Position numbers and translations under genes: made by a program. A DNA stretch of 64,000 nt from Zygnema cylindricum (Eukaryota > Streptophyta > Zygnematophyceae > Zygnematales > Zygnemataceae), in contig JBBHKE010001655.1 of NCBI GenBank assembly GCA_037447655.1, positions 62,001 through 126,000 on the forward strand, written 5' to 3'. The notes under the pieces were generated by a model. It did no database searches. It was given only the letters and a program-made list of their open reading frames with translations, and was not told where the DNA came from. Positions 12,969 through 24,877 of the stretch are shown piece by piece. Every line of letters starts with the position of its first letter. Positions within the stretch are counted from its first letter, which is position 1.

Positions 12969-13467
12969 TTGAAATTTTCTCACTCATACAAGTGATACAC
13001 CATTCTTTTCTCACTAACCCTTGAATGACGTTCTTCTACAGAAACAACAATGAAATGGATCTTCCGCTAACACAAAACGTCAGACTTTGACCACACCTTG
13101 ACCATGACGCAGCTCAAGGAGGCGGCAGACACAAAAGCATAGACACGCTTGCTTTGGAACAAAAACAAAGCAAAAGTAAAATACACTTGCGAAGTACCAC
13201 CAAGGAACAGATATCATTTGACTCACACAAAACGAACCAATAATTCAACGGACTTACTGAACCAAACAATACATAAGTAGCGCTACTTTTGCCTATCCAC
13301 CAATTAGCACAATATCATAACACCTCTTTTTTCTCTCTCTCCCCCTTTCTCCCGTTGATTCGTCTCTCCCTCGCTCGCTCCCTTCCTCACCCTCTTTCCC
13401 TCCCTCCCACTCTCTCTACGATCTCTCTATCTCCCCCTTTCTCCCTCTCTCTTTTATTCTCTCTCTC

Positions 13468-13498
<31 letters not shown>

Positions 13499-15395
13499 TT
13501 AAATATTTGCATAGATTTACATGTAACATATGTGTGATATGTTTGTGCATCATACCCACATATGTGCATTTATTTGTGTATGTACATGTTCATCATTTGC
13601 TAGGAAGTACTTCAGTTTTACTCCACAATTACATTCAATTTTAATAATTGGTCAAAAGCAATAAAGGAAAGAAAAAAGTTAAATTTTAGTTTTTTAGTTG
13701 CGGTGTACTCACTGCTTTATATTGGTCCACAAAGGTTTGGTTCCCTACTCGAGGAGAGCCAAAATTGTACATTTTGATATCATATTCGCCAGACCTGGGT
13801 TCCTCCAAATGGAACAAGAATTTGTTTTTTTTTAAGTTTTAGCATTTCATACAGGATAAACAAAAACAAAAAAATAATAAGAACAAAAACAAAAACAGAA
13901 ACAAAAACAGAGACTAAAAGAATATATAAAAAAATAAAAATATGAACAACCCAATAAACGAACAAAAAATCCGAAATAGATTCAAGTGCATCCGACCAAA
14001 ACAAATGCCAAACGAAATCGCCTTAGGCCTCTCAACCAAAAACAGAATAGAAAGTTTTTTTAGACATGGGGACTGGACTTTAAAGAAACCGGGTTTTCTC
14101 GAAAAAGTTCTCACTTTCCGAGAGGCGATTCGGCCCACTCTTTCGCAAATAGTGTGGCGAGCGCCGCCCCGAGACTGTGTCCCGTAAACCACAACTGCCA
14201 TCTGTCCTCTCCCGACTGGCTACTGTAGCGCCCATACGCATACAAAAGGAGCAACAAGACAAAGAGAACTAATAAGTGAAAATGAGTTTCAAACCTTCCA
14301 ATTGCACCCAGAATAAAACGAAAGACCTAACAAGTGAAAAGGAAGCAAGAAAACAAATGATTTTTCAAATAAATCTTCGAATAGCACCGAGAAGATGATA
14401 AAAAAGCAAATGATTTTTTAAACAAATCTACCATAAACCCACAGTGCTTATGTCATTTTCCCTTCCAAAGAGGTTATTGTCGCATCAAAAAACTCAAGCA
14501 TTGTTGTCATTTATCTTTTTATAGGTTAAAAAAACGTACATGTTTAGCTAGAAATAAAATACCATTCATAACGACTTAAGTGGTTTATTTAAAGATAAAA
14601 GCGACTTATAATAAGACGAAGGCATTTTGTCAATCATAGATTTGTCACTACATTTTTAGAGATACTCCGTGTAACCAACGCATATATAAGATTCTGTGAA
14701 TCTAAAAAAAAAAAAATCAAAACTACATTAGATTTTTTTGCTTAAACAAAGCAGTTTTCGAAGATTTAACGGATTTTCACTATTCCACTGATTAATCGGC
14801 TCCTAGGGGAGGGAATGAATGATTAGTTATTTTTTGGGCCAGTTGTCCCCAAATGGGAGGATAATTTATATAAGATTCTGTCATTAACGGTATTGACCTC
14901 AATAATGACGGTGAACAATGTAAAAATTGAAAAAAAAAATCAGATTCACAATACTAAAAAATAAACATCTAGAAAGGGATACTAAATAATCATAAAGTTC
15001 TATTAGATCTAAAGCTCAACATAACACACAATATGGAGCTTATTAGTGATAAATCATCAGGAACCACCAACAATTCTTTTCATAAGATGTATTTTTTACG
15101 ATGCGCAAATTTACGGACAAAGTTTATATACCTCCCCCTCCCTATTCCGCTCCCTCTCCCTCTCCCCCTTTACCTGACCCCTCTCCCCCTCCCACTTCCC
15201 CCCTCCCCCTCCCCTCCCCCTCACCCTCCTCTCTCTCCCCCTCCTCACCCTCCTCACTCCCCCCCTCCCTGCCCCCCCACTCCTCGCAGCCCTTGTCTTC
15301 CCCCTAACTCCAATAAATATATATATATACATCTATATATGTGTATATATATAGACATATATAAATAAACATATAAATATTTATGTATATATAGG

Positions 15396-15426
<31 letters not shown>

Positions 15427-15446
15427 TATGCAATGTATATGTATAC

Positions 15447-15481
<35 letters not shown>

Positions 15482-15482
15482 T

Positions 15483-15525
<43 letters not shown>

Positions 15526-18500
15526 TCATTTGAATACAAATGCCAAAACTAGAAAGTATGCTAACAATCGAATATATAAACTGTTAATGTTTTATTTGAC
15601 CTTTCAAATGATTGAACTTGAAAAAAAAGTGCAAACCTTTTTGATTCAAGAACATTTTGAATACCGTAAAACAGACGGTCTTTGATGGAATTGAGAGCTT
15701 CAGCAAAGCCCCTATGAACCTAAAAGAAAGAAGGAAAGAAAAAAAAAAGTTACAAAACCACCAATACAGGGTTAAGAACATAGGTTTCAGCATTCTTTTG
15801 CATCAATCCTTTTCTTCTTTTATAATCATTTGAGATTGATATAGTTTCTGATGAAAAGAGGAAAAGCTGAAAACGAAAACGGTTTCCTTATAAATAAAAA
15901 AGGAGGGGGAGTGAAAAGAAAGAGAGGAAACAAATAGAATAAATCGAGTAACTCAGAGCTAAAAAAGAATAATATTTTTGCTGAAAATGAAAAAAAAAAT
16001 GTGATGAAATATCTCACCAAGTATCCGTTGTCCCTGCATTTTTCCCCGTCCAAATAAAAAGAAAAAAACAAAAGGAGAGGGAGAAAATAAAGGGGGTTAG
16101 TTAAAAGAGTATATTAGCACTAGAACCCACAGAGTCACATTGAGGATATTGAGAGGGTGTTAAAAGTATTCAAGGCTTAACAAGGGTATCAGGGGTGATA
16201 AAAGTATTAAGAGTGTTAAGAACAAAGGCAGTTTAACATTTTTTTTTCAAATGGATGCGGATGTAACTATCCTTAAGCTACAACAATACATTAAATATGG
16301 TTGTAAGGGAATTAGAGTGGAGTTTTTATATGATATTTTACTAAGCATTTTCTGATGCTTTACGAATTGTGAGCTGCATGATAAGATTTAAATTTGCAGC
16401 TCCAGTGATATCAAATATCGAACAATCCTGTACACTGAAGTATGTACGAAATATGAATGACTATTTTGCCACAGTATAAACCATATATTTTAAATTTGTA
16501 AATGTACTTGAAGATTGTTGATGAAAGTGCCAATTTATGGGTACTAAACTGATGATTGTTACAGCTGTAAAAACGCATCTTAATGCCATGACTTTTGGAT
16601 TTGTTAGCAACAGCAAGTTATTGATCACTCATTTAAAGAGATCGGTTTTTGTTTTTCAACATGTTTAAGAAAACATGGACACTTTTTTGCCTTTAGGAAT
16701 GTTAGCAAGACAGATGGCAGACAGACAAGATGGCCAGATGGCATCTGTTGGCAGATATTGTCCTCCCAGACTATAGTCTCATAATGAGCAACCCTTCTTT
16801 TCCGATTTATAAAGGTTAATATAGAATACCTTCACAAAAAAGCTGCAGATTTTTTGGCACTTTTCTGGATTCTTAGGGTCGTTTAGGTAGTTTAAGGGTA
16901 TTTTAAGGTGTTTATAGGTTTCTGTAAGTTTTTTCAAGATTTGTAAGGCTTTGGAATCTAGGGTAGTTGGTAACTGTAATTTTACGATTTTTGTAATATC
17001 CGCACGTAACATTTTCGTCTTATAAACTCACCATGTAGGAAGCGCTCTGGTATCCGTTATCACATCTTGAAGGCGTTCCTGCAAGAAGAAAAAAACAATG
17101 AAACCACTTCAAAAGAAATGATGAGTTGATCAAAAATATAGCAGTAGTTTACGAAAGAGAGTCGCTATGGGTAAACGTCGTACTATATGATATTTAAGAG
17201 AATTAATAGGATCTTCCTTTCTATCTCCCTCTCCCTCCTCCTTTCCCTCCTCTCCCTCCCTCTCCCTCCCTCCTACCTTCCCTCTCTCCCACCCGGCCAC
17301 CCTCCCTCTCCCCAACCTTCTCCCCCACTTCTCTCTCCCCTCCCCTCCCTAGTTTAAAAATGCATCAGAGTTTATATTAACGTAATTTGCACTAATTTGG
17401 TCCCAATTTTATTTGTCCTCAAACATAAATAAGTGTTCATTATACTAGTTTTTTTTCCTTGACGGTGTGTCTCTATGTGGTTCAGAATCGTACGCGTCAT
17501 TTGTGACGTCAATAATGTTATAAACACAATCAGTCATACATTAATACTTAACAATATTTAGCATTTATTTCAGTTAGTTCTTACACAAAATCGCAATTCA
17601 CGGAGTACTTCAAAAAAACATGGTAATTTCACTTAAAAAAATATATATATATATATATGTTTAACTACGAGCTAAATGTCGTACTCTATGTTATTGTAAA
17701 AGAATTAAGTGGACATGCTTGCGGTCCGAAAATGATTTATATCGCTCACTTCTTCTGTTATTACCAGTATGAAGGTGAGTAAATTACGTTTACACACTCT
17801 CGCTCTCTCCCTCTCCCTCTCTCTGACCTTCTAACTCTTGCCCCCCCCCTCACCACCACCCCCTCCCACTCCCCCTCAGCCTCCTTCCCATCCCCCTCCT
17901 TCACAATACCATTTCTGTTCCGCGAAACGCCACCACGAGAAGCCTCTTAGTCCGATCTCTCCAAATAGTCGCCTAAGGACGAGGGATAAAGAGAGGGGAG
18001 GTGGGGGAGAGGGAGGAAGGGATAGATCAGGCGAGAAGTTAAAAGAGAGGGAAGAGAGTACAGAGGAGAGGGGAGAGAGAAAATCATTCACCCTCGAAAA
18101 TCATTCACCCTCCCTCGAGTTTTATTGTGTTAAAAATCGCCCATCCAATCAATTATCGCTAAATTCGTAATATTGTGATAGAGGCTCATTGAAACAGATA
18201 AGTTTTATTGAATCCTCAAAAATTGAAACAAGTAGTGTACATTTCTAGAGTGTGAAACTTTGAAATTTTCCAAATAAAGCATCCACATAATGTTTACACC
18301 GGAGGATGTTACAATGTATAAAAGGCAGTAAACACACATACACGCACACATACGAGAGAGGGAGAGAGAGCTAGTGACAAATCTTTCTTTTCACTATTTT
18401 ATATCTTGTTAACCTTCCTCAAACACGATTCATTATGAAAAAGTCCCGTCCACCTCCATTACTCTCCAATATTTACATAAAAATGGGACGACCGAATTTG

Positions 18501-18812
18501 CAATCTTCAAACAAATGTCTCGAAGATTGTTTACTTCCAAGAGAAAGATGTTGCCATACGAAAATGGCCTCCATAGAGGCTATGTGAGAAGGTGGAGGGT
18601 AATATGAGGATTTTGTGGAATGCAAATGGGAATGTCATAAAATAAGGAGTACAAACCAAACCAAATCAAACCAGCCAAACCACAACTATAGCGAGCAAGA
18701 GGGAGAGAGAGAGGGATAGAGAAAAAGAGATAGAGAGAGAGAGGGAGAGACAAAAAGAGATAGGGAGAGGGAGAGATAGAGAGAGAGGGAGAAGCAGAGA
18801 GAGAGAGGGAGA

Positions 18813-18871
<59 letters not shown>

Positions 18872-21800
18872 TAGAAGTTGAAAAAAAGTATCCAACCTGA
18901 GTGTCTGTATTTCGGTTTTGCACAAAACAAACTCTTTCGCAGGTTGCAATTGATCCGTGGTTTAAAGCAGAAGCCAAAAGAGTCCAAGCCTCTGCTATAC
19001 TTTCTGCTGTTGCGAAAATATCTTTTAACATTTTTTCTTCCTTCTCCATAGTCTGTTCCAATTCTTCGTTTTCTTCCTCGGCTCTCACAACGTCATAAGA
19101 ATTTACCAGCGATTCTGTCCCTTGATAAATGGAAACACTCACGGATGGTTGAAGAGTTGGGAGTGAATCCGCTGCGAACTTTTCCTTTCCCGTCACCGAT
19201 CCCGGAGTCAGGTTTACTACAATATGGAAGTTTTCCTCCTCACCGCCGAAGTTTACTTCGTCAGTTATGGCTTTTATATTTGTTTCCCCTGTTGAACTTA
19301 CCGCTGAGCTTGAATTTCCGCCAGAAGATTTCCATCCAGCTTCTTTTAGTGTGGCTTTGAAATCCGCGATTTCTTTCTTACTATCAATTGTTGATTTCTG
19401 TGTTGTCGTTTCGGAGATGTGAGATCCGGAAACGTAACCGTTTCCAAATTCAGTAGTTGACACCTCAGAATTTCCTAGAATAGCATGGAAAAGGTTTTGG
19501 ATTTTTGTTTTCTCCTCTTGCGATAATTGTTCGATAGGAGTTAGTTGGCGTTTCTTTTTTTCGATATCCTCGAAGCTTTGATATTGGACCTGAAAACAAC
19601 AGAGAAAAAATAGGTGAAGAAATTGAGTTTTTGTTCGTCGTTTTTTCAGGAAGCAAGTATAGAATTTTCTGGTTTTGTGCACTTAAAAATAACAAAAAGT
19701 CTTCTTTTGCAGTCATGTTGTCACACATACACACGTAGAGGAACAGAGAGTGGGGGAGAGAGAGAGATGCATACTTCTAGCGTCAGTATTCCTCCCCCAT
19801 TTTCTCCTTTCAGCTCGAGAGGGATTGTGTGATTTTGTCCTGTCCTTCCCATACCCATTTCCACATAATGAGTCGATTACAAAATAATTATATCTAAAAT
19901 TTTGAGAGGTCTTGACTAACCCGGCTGTAAGAACGCGAAAAGAAAACAGGATTATCTGAAAAATAAGTGCTGCTTAAAACTCTAAATTGTCACAAATGTG
20001 CGGTGAGATTTAAAAAAATTGTGTTATAATATGAGCCGGATGAATGTTTGATGAAATGTGAAAGACTACCTTTTTTCAGTTTGACCAGAGAAATTGTTTC
20101 AAAAGGTTTTAAAATTCTTACCGTCACAATAATCATTCAATGTTATCGTCCCTTCACCCAAATTTTTATCCGAGGACATGAAATTGGTATCTCTTGTTGC
20201 CACCTGGGAATCCAACAAAATGAGTTAAATGAGCCTAGTTTTCATTCACAAGAAAGTTTCATTTTTTTGTGTCTATTTCTGTTTCTTTTTCTTTTTCTTT
20301 GCCTTCGCTTTTTTATGCTGAGTTCGTAACCTGAAAGAAAAGAAGAGAAAACACCAAAAATGGAGCTTAAAAGGGACATGTTTTTTTGTTTTACCTTTAA
20401 AACTGCCTCTGAAGGTGATGGAATCAAAAGATAAAACGTTTGGTTCCATGCTGGATTTGTATTCCTGTGGGAAAAAAACATGAACATAAGGATAAATCAA
20501 CTTAAAAACTTGAAATACCATATACATTTTCAAGTGCACTTTATTTTATTTCGAAGGAAAAAAATTGTATTTCTCTGATTGTTATATATGCCACTAATAA
20601 GACAGGAAATGAAGTGACCTGAATTGATTTGTACTTTTTCATAATTGGAATTTCAGCAATAATCAAATGAAAGGAAAAGGAAAGGAAAAAAAAAACTAAA
20701 AACTGTTCGTCTATCGGCTGTAATAATAATAATCCTAAAAAAAAAATACATACAGAAAAAAATCTAATTTGTCTGTGAGGAAATGTTAAAAAAAAAAAAT
20801 CTTACCCTCCGACGACTTCCGTTTTACCGAAACCATCTGCTGATTCGATGACGACGTAAGGATCGCTTGCCCCCTGTAACTCAATCCCATTTCATCACAG
20901 GAAATCAATTACCGGAAATTGTGTGATAGAAACCCCATTTCATGTAATGAATTAATTGTCAAAACTACTCTGGTTCCAGCCACACTTCATGCTATAAAAC
21001 TACCAGACATTGTGCTTTTCATGTCATAAATCAATAGCCAAAAGTAGCGCGGATATAACTGAAATTCTATATGATGACTCCATAACTAAAACTAAAAATG
21101 TGTATCAGATTACAATCCTATTTCATTAATTAATCAAGGATAAATGATTTGGATATAATTGCGCTAACATAGGTCCAACAGTGTATTGGCTACCACAATT
21201 ATTCTGTTTATAAACCCATTTCATGTAATGAATCAACCACTAAAATTTTGTGTTCATAGTCCTACTCCAAACAAAAAATCAATAGTTAAAGTAAGTGTGG
21301 ATATAATATCAGCCTCATCTCATAGCCTCAAAAGCTATGTCTGTTTATAAGCTTATCAACTTTAAATATTCATCAACTTCAACTTCAACCATCAACTTCA
21401 ACTTCAAAAGTTTAGTGTAATTATGATCCCATTTTATGCAGCGAATCAGTTACTAAAAATATGTGTTTACTCTCTTTCCCAAATTGCAACTTCATACCGT
21501 AGCAGAAAAGATACAGCAATATATAAATAGTTTAATTACCATATTTAGTGTGTTTGAATTACACATTTATTTAACAAATCAGCTACCAACAATAGCCATC
21601 AACGTCATATCATAGTTCATTATTAACAATAGTACATTAAGTATATCAACAACCAAAACTGGTGATGATTATGATGTACAAAAAATCGGGTAAAGTATAA
21701 AATGCGGAATATTGTAGGAGAAACTGTAAAAGTTATCTTAGGGTTTGTTGTGATATTTAAGGTGAAAGTCATCAGAAATTTAGTGCGGAAGTGATTTAGA

Positions 21801-23378
21801 GTACTTACCCATAAATCGACATCCGGAAGGTTGGACCCCGCGACAACTTTGACCGTCAATTGTCCAGCGTACCATTCGTTAAGAAATTCTCTGCAAAAAT
21901 AATACTTATTTAGACATTGCACATGTATACACATACATATAAGCATATGTGAAATTCTTTTTTATTTTTTATCCTATATATTTATACGATGAGAATATCG
22001 AAAATAACAAAAAGGACAAAAAAAGAAACCAGAAAACGTACCATCCAGTTTGTCCTATGCAATAAAAAACTCTCGCAAAAAAATAAAAACAAACAAATAG
22101 ACCAAAAATAGTATTTATTGAAACTCTGAGAAAAAAATGAATTTCAAAAAATAAATCAAAAATGAGACGCATGATAAACTTAAGGAACACCAAAAATGTA
22201 CAAATTGGACCTTAAAGAAAAAAAAAAAATTACTTTGAAATGTAAAGAGTCTCACACCCTGTGATGTCCCTTTGCGTGTATCCCAAAGAGCTCTGCAAAA
22301 CAGGATATAAAAAACGGATGTATATATTCAATCTATCAAATTATTTCAGGCAATTCTAGCAAAATTTGAACGCAAAATGTTGGAAAGAAACCAATGGAAG
22401 TCTGAATAAGAAAAATCCTGCAATTTTCTTTATGTAGTTTGTTGAAAGGGAATTCAATGATAATTTTTGCAGATTATACAAAATAATGTTCAATGTCCAA
22501 AAGTTTATTCTCCCTTAAGTACAGATATGAGATTTGATTCAAGTGGCAGGTTGCTTCACATCAGTCATAAAGTAACACATCAAACCATTGTCAATGTTTA
22601 CTTTAAAATCTTTCATGACTAAATTTGTGCCAAGAAGTCGTCCTCTAAAATCCATTTTTAATACAAAAAATGAGAGAAGAGAAACAAGAAAAAACATCTA
22701 GGATTTACATTCAAATATTCAGCAATAGAATAAAGACGGTAACATAAAAGAACAAAGACAGTAAATTTCAGCCATACAAAATGTCGGTCCGGCATATAAA
22801 AATGTACATTTTCGATATGTACAATGTCCGTTATGTTTAATGTCCGACGGATGTGAACACGGACAAGTGTAATGTCAGATATGTGCAATGTCCAAAATTT
22901 CAGTGTTCAAATTTTTTCCGAATTTCGAGCTCATAACAATCAATTCCATTTTGTATAGACACTCAACTTACGATTAATTCTAGGTTATCTCGTTTCAAAA
23001 ATCAGTCATACATTCGGGTTATATTCTTGTTGGATGTGAACCACAACATCAAAAATCCACCATTGAGTTCAAAGACAATGACATATCAATCCTTCCAAAC
23101 TTCCATTTTCCAGGCCATCCACGCTAATTCCCTTATCAACAGATCTCAAAAAGTGTCCTTACATCCGGTGTGTTATACGCATCGAATGCGAATCTCGCCA
23201 TCTCAACCGCCACGTCGAGATCGAAAGCGGGAGATGTCACAAAATTTGTCTGTTCCGCCAAGTTTGTCATTTGCTCTAAGTTTGTCTTTTTTGCGTCTCT
23301 CCCATCTGTATTTTCTTGGTGGCTGCGGGACCTTTTGAGGGACGCGCCACCATTTCCGAGATCCATGAATTCAGCCAT
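9762..23378 (-). CDS. C2-domain lipase class 3 protein, 18 exons, 680 aa
   Basis: Predicted acyl-ester hydrolase with a membrane-binding C2 domain, a plant-type architecture. Exons, 5' to 3': 23163-23378, 22258-22292, 21809-21890, 20806-20873, 20395-20464, 20122-20203, 19775-19839, 18897-19589, 17910-17972, 17032-17078, 16018-16033, 15637-15719, 14115-14222, 13713-13794, 12273-12383, 10499-10555, 10048-10173, 9762-9800. They total 2043 nt; every junction keeps frame and all introns are GT-AG. ATG at 23376-23378 is the first in frame. C2 at residues ~86-206: [44 protein letters not shown] Ser/Glu-rich linker with coiled-coil character ([18 protein letters not shown]) fills ~207-410. Lipase domain: [29 protein letters not shown] (Ser523), [22 protein letters not shown] (Asp583), and probable catalytic His657 in the SMHM block. 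The exon 7 acceptor and exon 8 donor are weak. The first exon has a KR-rich stretch. Confidence 0.9.
12457..12680. repeat. Degenerate (CA/TACA)n microsatellite in lipase intron 15
   Basis: Imperfect ACACATACAC/TACATACA units on the plus strand, followed by a CT-rich stretch to about 12795. Open frames across it encode only low-complexity sequence and are not genes. Confidence 0.85.
12878..12964. repeat. (TA)n microsatellite, lipase intron
   Basis: Nearly pure AT dinucleotide run interrupted once by AAATATAAATA. Confidence 0.95.
13331..13500. repeat. CT-rich polypyrimidine tract, lipase intron
   Basis: CTCTCTCC units on the plus strand, which is purine-rich in the minus-strand transcript. 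Low complexity only. Confidence 0.9.
15130..15308. repeat. CCCTCC-type polypyrimidine tract, lipase intron 12
   Basis: Long C/T-only stretch on the plus strand. The proline-rich open frame across it is a composition artefact. Confidence 0.9.
15318..15518. repeat. Compound (TA)n-(TG)n microsatellite, lipase intron 12
   Basis: TATATA/TATACA units to about 15484 followed by about 16 TG repeats. It lies about 120 bp from the VHRGF exon (15637-15719). Confidence 0.95.
17217..17349. repeat. CCCTCT polypyrimidine tract, lipase intron 9
   Basis: C/T-rich run just upstream (in transcript sense) of the exon at 17032-17078. A similar tract lies in the equivalent intron of the duplicate at 43220-43372, so it probably predates the duplication. 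Confidence 0.85.
17797..17902. repeat. C/T tract on the 3' side of the FRGTE exon
   Basis: Plus-strand C/T-rich tract a few bases from the donor of exon 9 (17910-17972). It reads as G/A in the pre-mRNA and is roughly complementary in composition to the tract on the other side of the exon. Confidence 0.85.
17985..18084. repeat. G/A tract on the 5' side of the FRGTE exon
   Basis: Plus-strand GAGAGGGGA units adjoining the acceptor of exon 9. They read as C/U in the pre-mRNA and also supply a strong polypyrimidine tract for that acceptor. The duplicate gene has the same arrangement (44001-44053). Confidence 0.85.
18691..18868. repeat. (GA)n tract, lipase intron 8
   Basis: GAGAGA/GGGAGA units ending in a pure (GA)n run, about 30 bp from the donor of the 693-nt exon. 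Serine/leucine-rich open frames across it are artefacts. Confidence 0.92.
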
Positions 23379-23394
23379 TTCCGTACAGTCAGTT

Positions 23395-24511
23395 GTGCTG
23401 AGAGTTGTAAAGAAGCGAGAACACTAAAGTCGTGAAAGCAGCTAATTTGGAAATACCTTCCTAGAGTATTTGTGAGAGAGATAATTGGAGGGGGATTTTA
23501 GGAGAGTAGGACGAGAAAATTATAAAAGATAGCTAATAGATTTCACGGATTACTTTACTATATCTTTCTTTTTTCTTTAAACAAAAACCTTGTTTTAAAA
23601 AAAAAAAAAAAGTTGGTGTGTAAAAACGATCACGTAAGCAGTATGGCGCGTGAAGGTATCCTTCAGACTCCTATCTAACACTTTTACAAATTTTATAATA
23701 ACAGTTTTCGAAAAACTATTTTTTGTATTTCAACTGCTCAATCCTTATGGGTCTTAAGTTAATAGGTTTTTTGCACTTTCTGATCTGTTTTTCTCCTTGT
23801 TTTAGAGGTATATATATCCACCCTTTACCGTGTATTTCCACTCGAGTCTACAGCCGCGTTTCTCACTACACGAGAAACACGGTACAGGGGTAGCCGCGCT
23901 TCCCATAGCTTGGCCAATCTTGACTTTTGGTCAACTGGGTTGAGTCAATTGCAGTATTCTAGCCATCCTTTTGTCAACGATAATTAATGTTTGGTCAAAC
24001 TTGCTTGAAATCTTCCCACGAGTGCGGACCGTCGTCCGTACAATCCTCGCTAAAACCGTTCGGATACCGTACGCGAAACATGAAAAGTACGACTACGAAG
24101 TTTCCACAATCGCATATCGCGGCATTTTTGAAATTAGTCATCGTTTCGCATTAAAACTATTGAACGGTTCACAACAAGCCACGTCATTTTGCCCGAATTA
24201 CTAACGCGTTTACAAACCGCAGCTAATAACAATACGCGGTTTTGTCGCCGGGAGATCCCCCCGCGAAGTCGACCGGAACCATTGCGTCCGTACGATGAAG
24301 AAAAGTAGTCCCGCAAAAGCCGGCGGCTGCGTAAAATAATATTGTTTTGCCGACTGGAAATTGACACGTGGTTGGCCGACGAACAAAAGAGCCGGCGGTA
24401 GAAATTCGGCGTCTCGTGTTCACACACACCCGATACACGAGTCTCAAAAAATTGTCGGTCACATCTTTTCCCGACTGTGTACAGTTTTCGTCGCCCGATT
24501 CATGTATAATC
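23395..24511 (+). repeat. Left arm of a 1.1-kb inverted repeat (foldback-like)
   Basis: Matches the reverse complement of 24878-26008 at very high identity over its full length, including long identical blocks (for example ACTGGGTTGAGTCAATTGC near 23935). The outer end begins GTGCT and the partner ends AGCAC. It starts 16 bp upstream of the lipase ATG, so this arm supplies the 5' UTR and promoter of that gene. No convincing target duplication was found at the outer ends. It could be a foldback or MULE-type element or an inverted genomic duplication. Confidence 0.93.
23809..23816 (-). promoter_or_regulatory. TATA box candidate upstream of the lipase gene
   Basis: TATATATA within GGATATATATACC on the minus strand, about 430 bp upstream of the start codon and inside the left inverted-repeat arm. 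The mirrored position in the right arm reads GGATATAAATAACG on the plus strand. Assignment is by motif and position only. Confidence 0.4.
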
Positions 24512-24641
24512 TGAACGCTGACGTGGCGACAGCGAAACATGGTCCAATCTTTTCGCAACGTAATTAATTTTTAAATCTCAGCCGTCGATGAGCTACACCG
24601 ATTGTAGCATCCGAATAAAACAACGTTATTCGACGCAAACG

Positions 24642-24719
24642 AAACAAAGTAGTCAACGGTCAACGCTAAACAAAGTAGTCAACGGTCAACGCTAAACAAA
24701 GTAATCAACGGTCAACGCT
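24642..24719. repeat. Three tandem 26-bp units in the inverted-repeat spacer
   Basis: Three consecutive copies of a 26-bp unit (AAACAAAGTAGTCAACGG plus TCAACGCT), one with a single A change. Each unit carries two GTCAA cores (TTGAC on the minus strand), the W-box core bound by plant WRKY factors. Confidence 0.95.
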
Positions 24720-24877
24720 AGCGAGCCCCGGTCTGGTGGGCCGTAAGCATGCGAAATTATAGAGGAGGCCACGTGGCAAGCGTACAGGCTGGGCATTTGA
24801 GACGTACAGGGCGAGGATTTTTTCTATTTTATAGTTTTTTTCCGGCTTCTTGAACCCGTACGAAAGTACCGGCCAGG

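Noticed and set aside
15033-15529. Proline-rich plus frame and Ile/Tyr/His dipeptide minus frame
   Set aside because: Translations of CCCTCC and TATATA/TGTG simple repeats.
18580-18987. Ser/Leu-rich minus frame extending the 693-nt lipase exon
   Set aside because: It reads through the donor at 18897 into the (GA)n tract; the next exon at 17910-17972 joins in frame and continues the lipase family sequence.
20325-20335. Possible extra C2 exon after an acceptor near 20332
   Set aside because: No donor before a stop or low-complexity AGAAAAAG sequence, and the neighbouring exons already join in phase without it.
23920-23960. TTGACTTTTGGTCAACTGGGTTGAGTCAA block as a separate palindromic operator
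   Set aside because: It is an imperfect palindrome inside an inverted-repeat arm with no independent support.
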